Positions 1-8,836 of a stretch of DNA of 64,000 nucleotides are shown here, piece after piece. The stretch's first letter is position 1. Every line of letters starts with the position of its first letter. The position numbers and the translations under genes are program-made. The notes beneath the pieces are model-generated. The model saw nothing but the letters and a program-made list of their open reading frames with translations, ran no database searches and was not told the origin of the DNA. The DNA comes from Planctomycetaceae bacterium (GTDB taxonomy: Bacteria > Planctomycetota > Planctomycetia > Planctomycetales > Planctomycetaceae), in NCBI GenBank assembly GCA_024742875.1, contig JANSXP010000007.1, positions 124,001 to 188,000 of the forward strand, read 5' to 3'.

Positions 1-598
1 TCTGCGAGCGCTGGACAAAGCCCACCTGCGACAGCTGTTTGGTTCCAGTGGCGATCACTTCTGGCAGCTGGCTCGCGGCATTGATGACCGCGCCGTGGTG
101 CCCGACCGGGAGGCAAAATCGATTTCGCACGAAAACACGTTTGCGCAGGACATCACGGACCTGGACGTGCTGCGGGCGTGGCTGCTGGAGCTGACCGAAC
201 TGGTGGCCCGGCGTCTGCGGCGCAATCAGCTGCAGGGACGAACCGTGCACCTGAAGGTCAAGTACAGCAATTTTGATTCGATCACTCGATCCGCCAGTTT
301 GCCGGCGGCCACCAGTACGACCGCCCGACTGTGGGACGCGGTCAGTGAGCTGCTGACCAGTCGACTGCCCGATCGTCCGCTGGTGGTGCGGCTGCTGGGG
401 ATGGGCGTCAGTCAGTTTGAAACCGAATCCACCACGCAGCTGTCGCTGTTTGACGAACCACCCGTTGAAGAGGGCCGCGACAATCGGCTCGATCAGGTGG
501 CCGATCAGATTCGCGATCGTTTCGGGTCAAAGTCCCTGCGGCGGGCGTCCACCGTGGAACATCAAACAGAACACCGGCCACAACCGCGTCCGGAATGA
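1..598 (+). CDS. dinB: Y-family DNA polymerase IV, C-terminal part (5' end outside window)
   Basis: The gene enters from the left edge; the reading frame begins at base 2, about 198 codons are visible, and the stop is at 596-598. The visible part matches the end of the thumb and the little-finger domain of Pol IV-type translesion polymerases, with SISHENTFAQD near the linker and the basic patch RRLRRNQLQGRTVHLKVKY. The catalytic palm lies outside the window. The segment TQLSLFDE near residue 137 of the visible part looks like a beta-clamp binding motif (QLxLF), as expected for an error-prone polymerase recruited to the sliding clamp. A short Arg/Pro-rich tail follows. Family confidence is good; the choice of Pol IV over another Y-family member rests on the little finger and clamp motif. 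Confidence 0.85.
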   Translation, partial: LRALDKAHLRQLFGSSGDHFWQLARGIDDRAVVPDREAKSISHENTFAQDITDLDVLRAWLLELTELVARRLRRNQLQGRTVHLKVKYSNFDSITRSASLPAATSTTARLWDAVSELLTSRLPDRPLVVRLLGMGVSQFETESTTQLSLFDEPPVEEGRDNRLDQVADQIRDRFGSKSLRRASTVEHQTEHRPQPRPE

Positions 599-672
599 CG
601 GGCGATGGCCGGTGAGCATGGACCTGATCGGTGATCTGTGTGACAGGAGTGCCGCCGCTGATCCTCCGTGAC

Positions 673-2907
673 TTATGGCGAATCGACGTCAACCGCCGGG
701 GCCGGGGACTCCTGCGGCCCGGCATCTGCCACGGCCGCCATGGCGATCCACGGGGCAATGACCAGAGCCGTCACAGAGACCAGCTTCAGCAGAATGTTGA
801 GTGCCGGACCGGAGGTGTCTTTGAAGGGATCGCCCACAGTGTCGCCGACCACCGATGCGGCATGCGGCTCGCTGCCTTTGCCGTACTGCTCGCCGCCGAC
901 TTCCACCTTGGATTCGATCATCTTTTTGGCGTTGTCCCACGCCCCGCCGGCGTTGGACTGAAAGATGGCCAGCAGCACGCCGGAAACCGTCACGCCAGCC
1001 AGCAGGCCGCCCAGCATTTCCGCGCCACCCAGAAAGCCGGTCAGAATGGGGGCAACGATGGCCAGCAGGCCCGGCAGCACCATTTCCCGGAGCGAGGCTC
1101 GTGTGGAAATGGCCACACACTTGTCGTACTCGACTTTATCCATGGCATCACTGAGTGTCTGCTGATCGCCTTCCGACCATTCGGACTGCAGCACGCCTTC
1201 GTTGCGGCGACACACGCCCAGTGCGTCTTTCAGTTCGGGAATGTCGGCAAACTGCCGTCGCACTTCCTGAATCATTTTGCGGGCCGCTCGTCCGACCGCC
1301 TGCATGGCCAGCGCGGAAAACAGAAACGGCAGCATGGCACCCAGCAGCAGGCCCGACATCACAATGGGCTGAGCAATGTCGATGGAGGCCACGTTGGCTG
1401 TTTTCATGAATGCAGCAAACAGCGCCAGCGCGGTGAGGGCGGCTGAGCCAATGGCAAACCCCTTGCCGATGGCGGCTGTGGTGTTGCCCACGGCGTCCAG
1501 TTCGTCCGTGCGTTCACGAACTTCCGGTGGCAGTCCTGTCATCTCGGCGATGCCACCCGCGTTGTCAGCGATGGGGCCGTACGCGTCAACAGCCAGCTGG
1601 ATGCCCGTGTTGGACAGCATGCCGACGGCGGCAATGGCAATGCCATACATTCCCGCCAGCTCGTAGGCCCCGAGGATGGCAGCGGCAATCAGAACGATGG
1701 GAATGGCGGTCGACAGCATGCCGACACCCAGACCCGCAATGATGTTGGTCGCCGCACCGGTGACCGACTGCTCCACAATGTCACGCACCGGTTTTTTGCC
1801 GCAGCCGGTGTAGTATTCGGTCACCGCCCCGATGGCCAGACCGCACGCCAGGCCGATGATCGTGGCCATAAATACGCCGCTGCGAGTCATGGACTGACCG
1901 CCGTATTCCCAGGTCTCCGGCAGAATGCCCATGATGATGGCCAGTGAGGCAATCAGCATGAAGCCGGCCGCCACCAGTTCGCCACGGTTCAGTGCCTTCT
2001 GTGGACTGCTGCCGTCATCCGCATGCACAAAGAATGTGCCCACGATGGAAGCCAGCACACCGGCGGACGCCAGAAACAGGGGCAGCAGCACGGCCGACAG
2101 GCCCCCCATGCCGCCTTCCTGAAATTCCTCGACGGTCACATAGGCGGTGCCCAGCACCATCGCACCGATGATGGAACCGACATAACTTTCAAACAGGTCC
2201 GCCCCCATACCGGCCACGTCGCCTACGTTGTCACCGACGTTGTCGGCAATGGTGGCCGGGTTCAGTGGGTGGTCTTCGGGGATGCCGGCTTCCACTTTGC
2301 CGACCAGGTCGGCTCCCACGTCCGCCGCTTTCGTGTAAATGCCGCCGCCCAGACGCGCGAACAGGGCCACCGATGAGGCCCCAAAGGAGAAACCGGTCAA
2401 CACGTTGATCGTGCGATCCAGTGAGGCGCCTTCCACGCCAAATCGCGAGGCGTAATAGATAAACAGGCCGCCCAGTCCAACGACTCCCAGGCCCACGACG
2501 GTCAGACCCATCACGCTGCCGCCGCTAAAGGCCAGCTTGAGTGCCGGGCCAATGCCTAATTGTGCGGCCTGCGCGGTCCGTACATTGGCCTGCGTGGCAA
2601 TTCGCATCCCGAAAAACCCGGCCATGCCGGAGAACAGAGCTCCCGCGGCAAACGACAGAGCGATCAGGGGGTGCGAGTCTTCGCGATAACCAGAGGACAC
2701 CAGCAGCCCGCCGACCACCACCAGAAAGACGAGCAGGATGGAGTATTCGGCTTTCAGAAACGCCATTGATCCTTTGAGGATGCGCGACGCAATCTGTTGC
2801 ATTTGGTCGTTGCCGGAGTCCTGTCCGACCACCCACCAGTAGCGGTAAGCGCTGAATGCCAGTCCGACGGCCCCTAATACCGGCACACAAAACGTAATGT
2901 TAGGCAT
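673..2907 (-). CDS. hppA: Membrane-bound ion-translocating pyrophosphatase, K+-dependent type
   Basis: This 744-residue polytopic protein couples hydrolysis of pyrophosphate to H+ and/or Na+ transport across the membrane. The family signature is present: [19 protein letters not shown] followed by [20 protein letters not shown], carrying the Asp-rich Mg-PPi site. Many hydrophobic segments span the whole length, as in the usual 16-helix enzymes. The segment [19 protein letters not shown] has Ala where K+-independent enzymes carry Lys, which places it in the K+-dependent subfamily. That subfamily includes both H+ and Na+ pumps, and the pumped ion cannot be decided here. The start has GGGA nine bases upstream. 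It is transcribed alone, away from the polymerase gene. Confidence 0.95.
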   Translation of the reverse strand: MPNITFCVPVLGAVGLAFSAYRYWWVVGQDSGNDQMQQIASRILKGSMAFLKAEYSILLVFLVVVGGLLVSSGYREDSHPLIALSFAAGALFSGMAGFFGMRIATQANVRTAQAAQLGIGPALKLAFSGGSVMGLTVVGLGVVGLGGLFIYYASRFGVEGASLDRTINVLTGFSFGASSVALFARLGGGIYTKAADVGADLVGKVEAGIPEDHPLNPATIADNVGDNVGDVAGMGADLFESYVGSIIGAMVLGTAYVTVEEFQEGGMGGLSAVLLPLFLASAGVLASIVGTFFVHADDGSSPQKALNRGELVAAGFMLIASLAIIMGILPETWEYGGQSMTRSGVFMATIIGLACGLAIGAVTEYYTGCGKKPVRDIVEQSVTGAATNIIAGLGVGMLSTAIPIVLIAAAILGAYELAGMYGIAIAAVGMLSNTGIQLAVDAYGPIADNAGGIAEMTGLPPEVRERTDELDAVGNTTAAIGKGFAIGSAALTALALFAAFMKTANVASIDIAQPIVMSGLLLGAMLPFLFSALAMQAVGRAARKMIQEVRRQFADIPELKDALGVCRRNEGVLQSEWSEGDQQTLSDAMDKVEYDKCVAISTRASLREMVLPGLLAIVAPILTGFLGGAEMLGGLLAGVTVSGVLLAIFQSNAGGAWDNAKKMIESKVEVGGEQYGKGSEPHAASVVGDTVGDPFKDTSGPALNILLKLVSVTALVIAPWIAMAAVADAGPQESPAPAVDVDSP

Positions 2908-3116
2908 GAAGTCTGTTCCCGGGTTTCCGTTCTTAACAAAGATGCAGTTGCGGGATTCGTATCCCCTGCCCTACTCAATGAATAGACGGATTTCGGAGAC
3001 TTTCTGTGACCTGTTCATTTTTTTTTGAATGGCTGGGAAGTGCCAATCTGATCTTGCAGCGTTTTTGCGATGCTGCTCGCGCCGGGACTGATCGGCGGTT
3101 CCATGTCGCTTGCCGC

Positions 3117-3650
3117 TCAGCGGACAGATTCCAGCCCCAGTGCGCGACGCAACAGACCAATTTGGCCGCCGTGCAACTGCTCGTGCATGGGACAAAACAG
3201 GATGGCGCCCAGTTTCGCCGGATAAACGGCATACGGCATGTCGACCGGGTCCAGCAGCACCTGAGGGTCTGTGTCCGCCAGTTCCCTCATCGCCTGTTCA
3301 TGCACGCGATGCAGACGATCCAGAAATTCGTCGGCGGTGGGCTGCACGGACGGATCTGATTTGGGTTTGCCTCCGCGTCCGTAGGCTTTGCGAAACGTGC
3401 CTGGGATCAGGTCGAGGTCTTCCGGCTCTCGTCCGCGAATGCGAAACATCAGCAGGCCATACTGGCTGACGGCCAGATGGCCAACCTGCCACGCAATGTG
3501 AGTGGGCAGTTCAGCGGGCATCTCAAACCACAGTTCCTGCGGCGTGGCGTCCAGAAGTTCCAGTGTGTAGCGACGCGCAAAATCAATCTGGCCGCGAGCG
3601 GCCTGCAGCATCACGGCCGCTTGATCAACGGACGGGAGTTCGGGGGTCAT
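3117..3650 (-). CDS. DinB-like (DinB_2/YfiT superfamily) four-helix protein
   Basis: The 177-residue soluble protein has the outline of the DinB/YfiT metal-binding four-helix bundle. There is an early His in HIAWQVGHLA and a late HEQLHGGQIGLLRRALG, giving the three-histidine pattern that binds a divalent metal in this superfamily. The family includes thiol transferases and many proteins of unknown reaction, so no substrate is assigned. It is unrelated to the polymerase DinB despite the name. The start has GGA seven bases upstream. A strong terminator separates it from the LRR gene upstream, so it probably has its own promoter between 3651 and 3668 or read-through from that gene. Confidence 0.7.
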   Translation of the reverse strand: MTPELPSVDQAAVMLQAARGQIDFARRYTLELLDATPQELWFEMPAELPTHIAWQVGHLAVSQYGLLMFRIRGREPEDLDLIPGTFRKAYGRGGKPKSDPSVQPTADEFLDRLHRVHEQAMRELADTDPQVLLDPVDMPYAVYPAKLGAILFCPMHEQLHGGQIGLLRRALGLESVR

Positions 3651-3668
3651 CGTGATTCCGTTCGGGCC

Positions 3669-3700
3669 AAAAAAAAGAGGCTCGGGGCGCTGCCCCGAGC
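3669..3700 (-). terminator. Rho-independent terminator of the LRR gene
   Basis: A perfect 9-bp stem (GCTCGGGGC / GCCCCGAGC, 3680-3688 and 3692-3700) with a 3-base loop is followed on the minus strand by eight Ts after a short CTC spacer. It lies just downstream of the LRR gene stop at 3744. Confidence 0.85.
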
Positions 3701-3743
3701 TTGATCAGATGTCAGCAACCGTCGGTCGGCGGCCGTGCAAACA

Positions 3744-4784
3744 CTATTTCTGCAGTTCGGCGGCCTTCTTCTTCAGCTCGACCGCCTTCTTGATGGTGTC
3801 TTCCGACTTCTTTTTGGTGTCGGCCACCTTTTTGGTCGCTGCATCGGCCGCCTTTTTGGCGGCATCCATCGCCTTTTTGGCCGGTTCCACCTTCTTCTTC
3901 GCGGCAGCCTCCGCTTTCTTCGCAGCATCAACGGCCGCCTTACTGTCGGCCGCCGCTTTGTTGGCCGCGTCGACAACGGCTTTGGGGGCGTCCGCGTTGT
4001 TCTTCAGGTCGGCCACGGCTTTGTTGGCTCCAGCCAGTGCTTTTTCAGCCTGTTTCACGCCTGCGGTGGCCTGCTGAACGGCCCCGTTTTCGGCATCAAA
4101 CTTCTGTTTGGCTTCCGCCAGCCTGTCGGCGGCCGCCTTCGCTTCGGCTTCTGTTTTGGGAATCAGGGCGGCCAGTTCTTCCACTTCCTTTGCCGCGTCT
4201 TCAGCGGCCCGCTGTGCTTCCAGAATGGCCTTGGCGCGTTCCCTGGCAAAATCCGGCACGACCTCCAGTTCAGGCAGCGCCTGTTTGAGCGGTTTCTGCC
4301 CGGCTTCGGTGACTTTAGTCTGCCAAACGAACAGCTTCTTCAGGCCTTTCAATGCGGCAATGTCACTGACCGCCGCATCGGACACTGCCGTGCCGTACAC
4401 ATTGAGGTATTCCAGTTTCTGCAGGCCTTTCAGTTGCGCCAGCCCGGCGTCGGTGACTGCCGTTTTCTCCAGATGCAGTCGCGTCAGGTCCTGCAGGCCG
4501 GCCACGTGCGCCAATCCAGCGTCCGTTACCTCGGTGCCTCGCAGGTTGAGTGAGTAAACATTGCCAGCGCCTGCCAGAATTTTGAGCGTTTCGTCGGTCA
4601 CCTTCTTGTCGGACAGGTGGAAGGCGATGGTCAGGCGAGTGTCGTTCTTGGCCAGTTGCATGGCCTGTCCGCCAGCGTCGCGAACAGCTTTGATGAGAGC
4701 CTTGTCGGCTTCCGACAGCTCTTCCTGAGCGAAGGCAGGGCTGACGGCAAAGGCGGTCAGTAGCAGGAAAGAGGCGAGTTTCAT
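3744..4784 (-). CDS. Secreted leucine-rich repeat protein with Lys/Ala-rich coiled-coil tail
   Basis: The 346-residue protein begins with a signal peptide (MKLASFLLLTAFAVSPAFAQ). Residues about 60-175 form cysteine-free LRRs of the type common in planctomycetes (TDAGLAHVAGLQDLTRLHLEKTA and similar units). From about residue 180 the sequence becomes an almost pure Ala/Lys/Glu/Asp helix, with repeated KKA, DAAKK and AAADS blocks to the C-terminus, predicted to be a long single helix or coiled coil. The LRR part probably binds a protein partner outside the cytoplasm; the tail may be a spacer or bind an acidic surface. No enzymatic domain is visible. It is divergent from the Mla operon. Confidence 0.75.
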   Translation of the reverse strand: MKLASFLLLTAFAVSPAFAQEELSEADKALIKAVRDAGGQAMQLAKNDTRLTIAFHLSDKKVTDETLKILAGAGNVYSLNLRGTEVTDAGLAHVAGLQDLTRLHLEKTAVTDAGLAQLKGLQKLEYLNVYGTAVSDAAVSDIAALKGLKKLFVWQTKVTEAGQKPLKQALPELEVVPDFARERAKAILEAQRAAEDAAKEVEELAALIPKTEAEAKAAADRLAEAKQKFDAENGAVQQATAGVKQAEKALAGANKAVADLKNNADAPKAVVDAANKAAADSKAAVDAAKKAEAAAKKKVEPAKKAMDAAKKAADAATKKVADTKKKSEDTIKKAVELKKKAAELQK

Positions 4785-5015
4785 GATCGGGTTGGCTCAC
4801 TTGAAAAAGGGGGCATTGGGGCAGCACAGCCGTCGAGCGTATTCGCAAACGGTCAGCGTTTCAACGATTCCGCCGTCCGCAGCCGTGGCCCGCCCACAGG
4901 AACACGCCTGTGAGGCCGTCTGTGACCTGCCCCACGGACGCCCGCAGGATGGGCCCATAATGCGGGCCTGCGATTGGTCTCGCCCCGTTTTCCCCGCCCG
5001 GCCTACAATCACGCC

Positions 5016-5858
5016 ATGACGTCTTCTGCGCTGCGCGCGCCCATCTCGATGATCGGACAGCTGACACACGGCTTTTTCTCCGCCTTTGGCGGGCTGCTGG
5101 TGTTTGCCTGGGATATGTTAAGGAGCCTGAAACGCGGACTGCCCAGGCGGCACGTGTTGGTACCCATCCTGCATGAAATCGGCGTCCGCAGTGTGCCCGT
5201 GATTCTGGTGACCGGCACTTTCATTGGCATGGTGCTGGCCGTTCAGACATTCACCCAGTTTAAGCAGATGCACATGGAGTCGCGTCTGGGAGCCGTGATC
5301 ACTATGACGCTGGTTTCAGAACTGGGGCCCGTGCTGGCGGCCACGATGCTGGCCGGCCGCGTGGGATCTGCGATGGCAGCTGAACTGGGCACCATGCGGG
5401 TTACCGAACAGGTGCACGCCATCAGTGCGCTGGGCGCGGATCCGGTTGCTTATCTGGTGGTGCCCCGTTTTCTGGCGTGTGTGACTTTGATTCCTCTGCT
5501 GACCGCCATTGCGGATGTCACGGGCATCGTGGCCGGGTGGCTGTTCAGCTGCAAAGTGCTGGGCATCAACAGCTTTGACTACTGGATGTATGCCGAGCAG
5601 TTTGTGACCGGCTGGGACGTCATGGCGGGGCTCGTCAAGAGCCTGTTCTTCGGTTGCGCCATTGCCATTATCGCCTGTCGCCAGGGCTTCCACTGCGGCG
5701 CCGGCTCCGAAGGAGTGGGTCGCGCGGCCACGCAGTCGTTTGTGTATTCCTTCATCGCCATTCTGGGGGTCGACTTTCTGCTGACCGTGGCGCTGAACAC
5801 CACCTACTATCTGATCTGGCCCAATGCCGTTTCGCTGGCCGTCACGGGGGGCTGGTGA
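5016..5858 (+). CDS. mlaE: MlaE-family ABC transporter permease
   Basis: The permease subunit of an MCE-type lipid transporter. About 280 residues with five to six hydrophobic segments carry typical MlaE sequence: [11 protein letters not shown], the conserved [19 protein letters not shown] and [11 protein letters not shown] coupling region, and [14 protein letters not shown] take the ATG at 5016; the frame is open back to 4974 but the extra 14 residues are not MlaE-like. Its TGA overlaps the ATG of the ATPase gene (TGATG at 5856-5860), so the two are translationally coupled. With the next two genes it would move phospholipids between the membranes; direction is not known from sequence. Confidence 0.92.
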   Translation: MTSSALRAPISMIGQLTHGFFSAFGGLLVFAWDMLRSLKRGLPRRHVLVPILHEIGVRSVPVILVTGTFIGMVLAVQTFTQFKQMHMESRLGAVITMTLVSELGPVLAATMLAGRVGSAMAAELGTMRVTEQVHAISALGADPVAYLVVPRFLACVTLIPLLTAIADVTGIVAGWLFSCKVLGINSFDYWMYAEQFVTGWDVMAGLVKSLFFGCAIAIIACRQGFHCGAGSEGVGRAATQSFVYSFIAILGVDFLLTVALNTTYYLIWPNAVSLAVTGGW

Positions 5859-6661
5859 TGAGCGTACGAAACTCTCAGCCACCCGCTCTGCAGCTGCAGA
5901 ATGTCAGCTGTGTGTTTGGCCGGCAGAAAGTGCTGTGGAATCTGGATCTCACGATTCGCCAGGGAGAGACGGTGGTCATCGTGGGCGAAAGTGGCTGCGG
6001 CAAAAGTGTCACCATGAAGGTGATGATGACGCTGCAGCAGCCCACGTCCGGCCGGCTGCACTGGTTTGGCCAGGATGTGGACGAGCTGTCGGCCGCAAAG
6101 CTGCGACAGCAGCGGCTGCGTCTGGGCTATCTGTTTCAGGGGGCCGCTCTGTTCGACAGTTTGTCCATTTTTGAAAATGTGGCCTTTGGCCTGCGACACA
6201 GCGGCGAAACAGATGAAGCAAAAATCTACGACACAGTGCGCGACCGGCTGGCAGAAGTGGGACTGGCGGCTGACATCATGCCAAAGTTTCCGTCCGAGAT
6301 TTCCGGCGGGATGCAAAAGCGTGTGGGCCTGGCCCGTGCGATGGCACTCGCTCCGGATGTGATGTTCTACGACGAGCCCACCACCGGTCTGGATCCGGTG
6401 AACAGTCGCCGTATTGATGATCTGATCCTGTCGGTGCGGGATCTGCACGGCGTGACGGGCGTGATTGTCACTCATGATCTGCGGACCGTGCAGCGAGTGG
6501 CCGATCGCATTGTGATGCTGTACCCCCGCGCCAAGCTGCAGGACCACGAATCTCAGCTGATTTTCTGCGGTACACTGGAAGAGCTGAAGCAAAACACCGA
6601 CCCCCGCGTGATGGAATACGTGGGTGACGAGCTGACCACGACCCTTCGCCAGTCGGCGTGA
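5858..6661 (+). CDS. mlaF: MlaF-family ABC transporter ATPase
   Basis: The nucleotide-binding subunit, 267 residues. Visible motifs are Walker A GESGCGKS, the Q-loop in YLFQGAALFDSL, the signature SGGMQKRVGLARA, Walker B VMFYDEPTTGLDP and the switch His in VTHDLR. These features, especially the GGMQKRV signature and ALFDSL after the Q-loop, are typical of MlaF. The open frame runs further upstream inside mlaE, but the ATG at 5858 overlapping the mlaE stop is the natural start. It sits between permease and MCE genes in a compact operon. Confidence 0.93.
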   Translation: MSVRNSQPPALQLQNVSCVFGRQKVLWNLDLTIRQGETVVIVGESGCGKSVTMKVMMTLQQPTSGRLHWFGQDVDELSAAKLRQQRLRLGYLFQGAALFDSLSIFENVAFGLRHSGETDEAKIYDTVRDRLAEVGLAADIMPKFPSEISGGMQKRVGLARAMALAPDVMFYDEPTTGLDPVNSRRIDDLILSVRDLHGVTGVIVTHDLRTVQRVADRIVMLYPRAKLQDHESQLIFCGTLEELKQNTDPRVMEYVGDELTTTLRQSA

Positions 6662-6682
6662 ACCGCCTCAAAGGCCACTATC

Positions 6683-7801
6683 ATGGATGATCGAGGACAG
6701 GAATTTCGAGTTGGCATCATGGCGGTCGCCGCCCTGGCGGCCACGGTGTTCATGATCTTTCGTTTTGGCGAAATTGGTAACCGCTGGAAGAGCGGCACCC
6801 GTATCAGCGTGGTGATGGCGGATGCCACCGGGATCAATCCGGAAACGCCCGTGCGGATGAGCGGGATTCGTATCGGTCAGGTGGAATCTCTGCAGCTGAT
6901 TGCCGATGGTCGTGGCGTGCAGATCTCTTTGCTGATTCACGAAGGGTTTACGTTTCGCAAAGAGTCTCGCGCGCAGGTGTCGCGTTCGCTGCTGGGCGAC
7001 GGCGTGCTGGAAATCATACCGGCGACCGCCGGTGAACCGATTGTCAGTGGTGATCGAATCATCGGCCAGCCCACCTCCGATCCCATGCAGGCGGTCGCTC
7101 GACTGGAACAGCGGGTGACCAGCACGCTGGCGTCTTTCGAAACGACGGGCCGCGAGTGGGCGCAGCTGGGCAACAATCTGAATCGCCTGCTGGAAGGTTC
7201 GGGCCGTGACGGTGTGACGACCATCGAGCGCTCGGCGATCGCGCTCGAGCAGTTCACGCAGACCATGAAGACGGCCGAAACCACGCTGGCTTCTGCCGGG
7301 CGCCTGATCGATGACCCCCGCTATCAGCAGCAGCTGCAGGCGACACTGACCGCACTGCCCAACCTCTTGAATGAAACGCGGACGACACTGCGGAACGTCA
7401 ATTCGGTGCTGCAGCAGGTGGACACAACGGTGGGCAATCTGAATGCGGCCACCGCGCCTTTGGCGCAAAACAGCGAGCAGATGGTGGCTCGTCTGGGCGG
7501 CTCTTTGAAGAACATTGAAATGCTGACCGCCGAACTGGCGTCAGTCTCGCAGCTGATGAATGCCAATGACGGCACCGTGAAGAAACTGCTCACGGACCCC
7601 ACGATGTATCGCAATCTGAATGCCACGGCCGGATCGATGGCCGTGCTGCTGGAGAATCTGAAACCCGTTGTGGCCGACCTGCAGGTGTTCAGTGACAAGG
7701 TGGCCCGACACCCGGAACTGCTGGGTGTTCGCGGTGTTGTGCGCGGCAGCAGTGGCACCAAAGACGGTGTGGTTCCGGCCGGCTACCCGCCGCGTCAGTA
7801 G
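6683..7801 (+). CDS. mlaD: MlaD-like MCE domain substrate-binding protein
   Basis: The 372-residue protein starts with a membrane anchor (residues 8-27) followed by an MCE domain (about 35-125), including ATGINPETPVRMSGIRIGQV, the usual MCE lipid-binding core. The rest is a long helical region rich in Gln, Leu and Thr with heptad-like spacing, expected to form the periplasmic helical barrel or needle seen in longer MCE proteins. It is 21 bases downstream of the ATPase, so mlaE-mlaF-mlaD form one operon. No MlaB or MlaC homologue is visible beside it. Confidence 0.9.
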   Translation: MDDRGQEFRVGIMAVAALAATVFMIFRFGEIGNRWKSGTRISVVMADATGINPETPVRMSGIRIGQVESLQLIADGRGVQISLLIHEGFTFRKESRAQVSRSLLGDGVLEIIPATAGEPIVSGDRIIGQPTSDPMQAVARLEQRVTSTLASFETTGREWAQLGNNLNRLLEGSGRDGVTTIERSAIALEQFTQTMKTAETTLASAGRLIDDPRYQQQLQATLTALPNLLNETRTTLRNVNSVLQQVDTTVGNLNAATAPLAQNSEQMVARLGGSLKNIEMLTAELASVSQLMNANDGTVKKLLTDPTMYRNLNATAGSMAVLLENLKPVVADLQVFSDKVARHPELLGVRGVVRGSSGTKDGVVPAGYPPRQ

Positions 7802-8035
7802 CAGCTTGGTCGCAGCACTTCTGTGTGCTGCCTCAATGGTCGGTGGCCTGATGCGATATTCCGCCAGCAGATGGCCCCAGGCACCCTGCAGCCGTCCTGA
7901 GAATTGCCCGTCGTGCGTGTGGCGGACAGTGCGCGTGAGCCACGCCCAGATCGCGAGTCAGTACTGCGTTCGTGCTGCACCGCGTCCGTGCAGCAGCAGG
8001 GTCCGCAGGGTCGCGTGCAGGCTGTCTTTGGACTG

Positions 8036-8437
8036 TCAGAGTCCGTGAACGGCCTGGCTTCGCAGCGAACGTCCCCGCTGCATCACATCGGCCGAATCAT
8101 CAATCGTTTTGGGCTGCAGTCGGAAATCAAATCGGCGATGATCGCGAATATAACGGCCGGCAAAATTGTCGCTGAGAAAATCGAGTGGGAACACTTGATA
8201 CCAGGGCGTTCTCAGACGGACCAGCCGGGTCTGTGTTTCGTAGCCGTCTTTGAGCAGCTGCACCTCCCGCGTGCCATACCAGGTGTAGTCCAGTGACGCG
8301 GGCGTGTAGCCCACATCTTTGCCGTCCACACGCACCAGAGCTCCCTGAGGGCTGGAGTTGATGGTGAGTCGGCGATGGACGCAGCCGGACTGACTGAACA
8401 GAACCAGGCAGAGCAGCAGTGCAGCGAAACGTGGCAT
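8036..8437 (-). CDS. PEGA-domain lipoprotein
   Basis: I place the start at 8437, where MPRFAALLLCLVLFSQSGC gives a signal peptide with a lipobox ending in Cys; the frame extends upstream to 8620 but that part is not signal-like. The mature part begins HRRLTINSSPQGALVRVDGKDVGYTPAS, a clear PEGA domain (beta-rich, found in planctomycete surface proteins and sugar-binding contexts), and continues with YGTREVQLLKDGYETQT. The total is 133 residues. It converges on the mlaD gene across a 234-base gap in which I see no gene. Its function is unknown. Confidence 0.75.
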   Translation of the reverse strand: MPRFAALLLCLVLFSQSGCVHRRLTINSSPQGALVRVDGKDVGYTPASLDYTWYGTREVQLLKDGYETQTRLVRLRTPWYQVFPLDFLSDNFAGRYIRDHRRFDFRLQPKTIDDSADVMQRGRSLRSQAVHGL

Positions 8438-8836
8438 AACGCGACGCAAATCGAAACGGTGGACGGACGTAGACAGGGTGTGAGATCGCACAATGGCAAT
8501 CGCGTGGGGCGGTAGCGTACCCAATTTCGCCGAATTGTCCCAAGAGCAGTTGTCTTTGCCGTAGCGCCGCGCAATTTCGGGCGTTTTACGGAGCTCTGGC
8601 GTGAAATATGCGGAGTGCACACCCGCACATCTTCGATGAATTCCGCAATTGCCTGAGTCGGTTGTCGGAAGATCGAAGTTGTTGGCAGGTTGTCATTTGC
8701 GTTGATCTGATCGCGAATTAGACTGCCCGAGCGCCTTCGTTTGCCCTCCTGCTTCACAAAGCCAGTGGATCTCTCCCCTCCTTTCGCGTTACACGTTCAA
8801 CCCGCGGTATTCTGAAGCAACACACAGCCTGCACCC
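8438..8836. other. Divergent intergenic region
   Basis: About 400 bases separate the PEGA lipoprotein from the PP2C gene. Reading frames through it lack signal-like or domain-like sequence. It must hold the promoters for both divergent genes, but no convincing boxes can be named. Confidence 0.4.

Noticed and set aside
631-1446. 271-residue open frame on the + strand
   Set aside because: It lies wholly antisense to the well-supported pyrophosphatase gene and its translation is low-complexity, rich in Gln, His and Arg.
3117-3650. Idea that this is a second DNA polymerase (name DinB)
   Set aside because: The histidine pattern is that of the unrelated DinB/YfiT four-helix family.
6668-7468. 266-residue leftward open frame
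   Set aside because: Antisense to mlaD in a GC-rich genome; Arg/His/Gln-rich translation with no domain.
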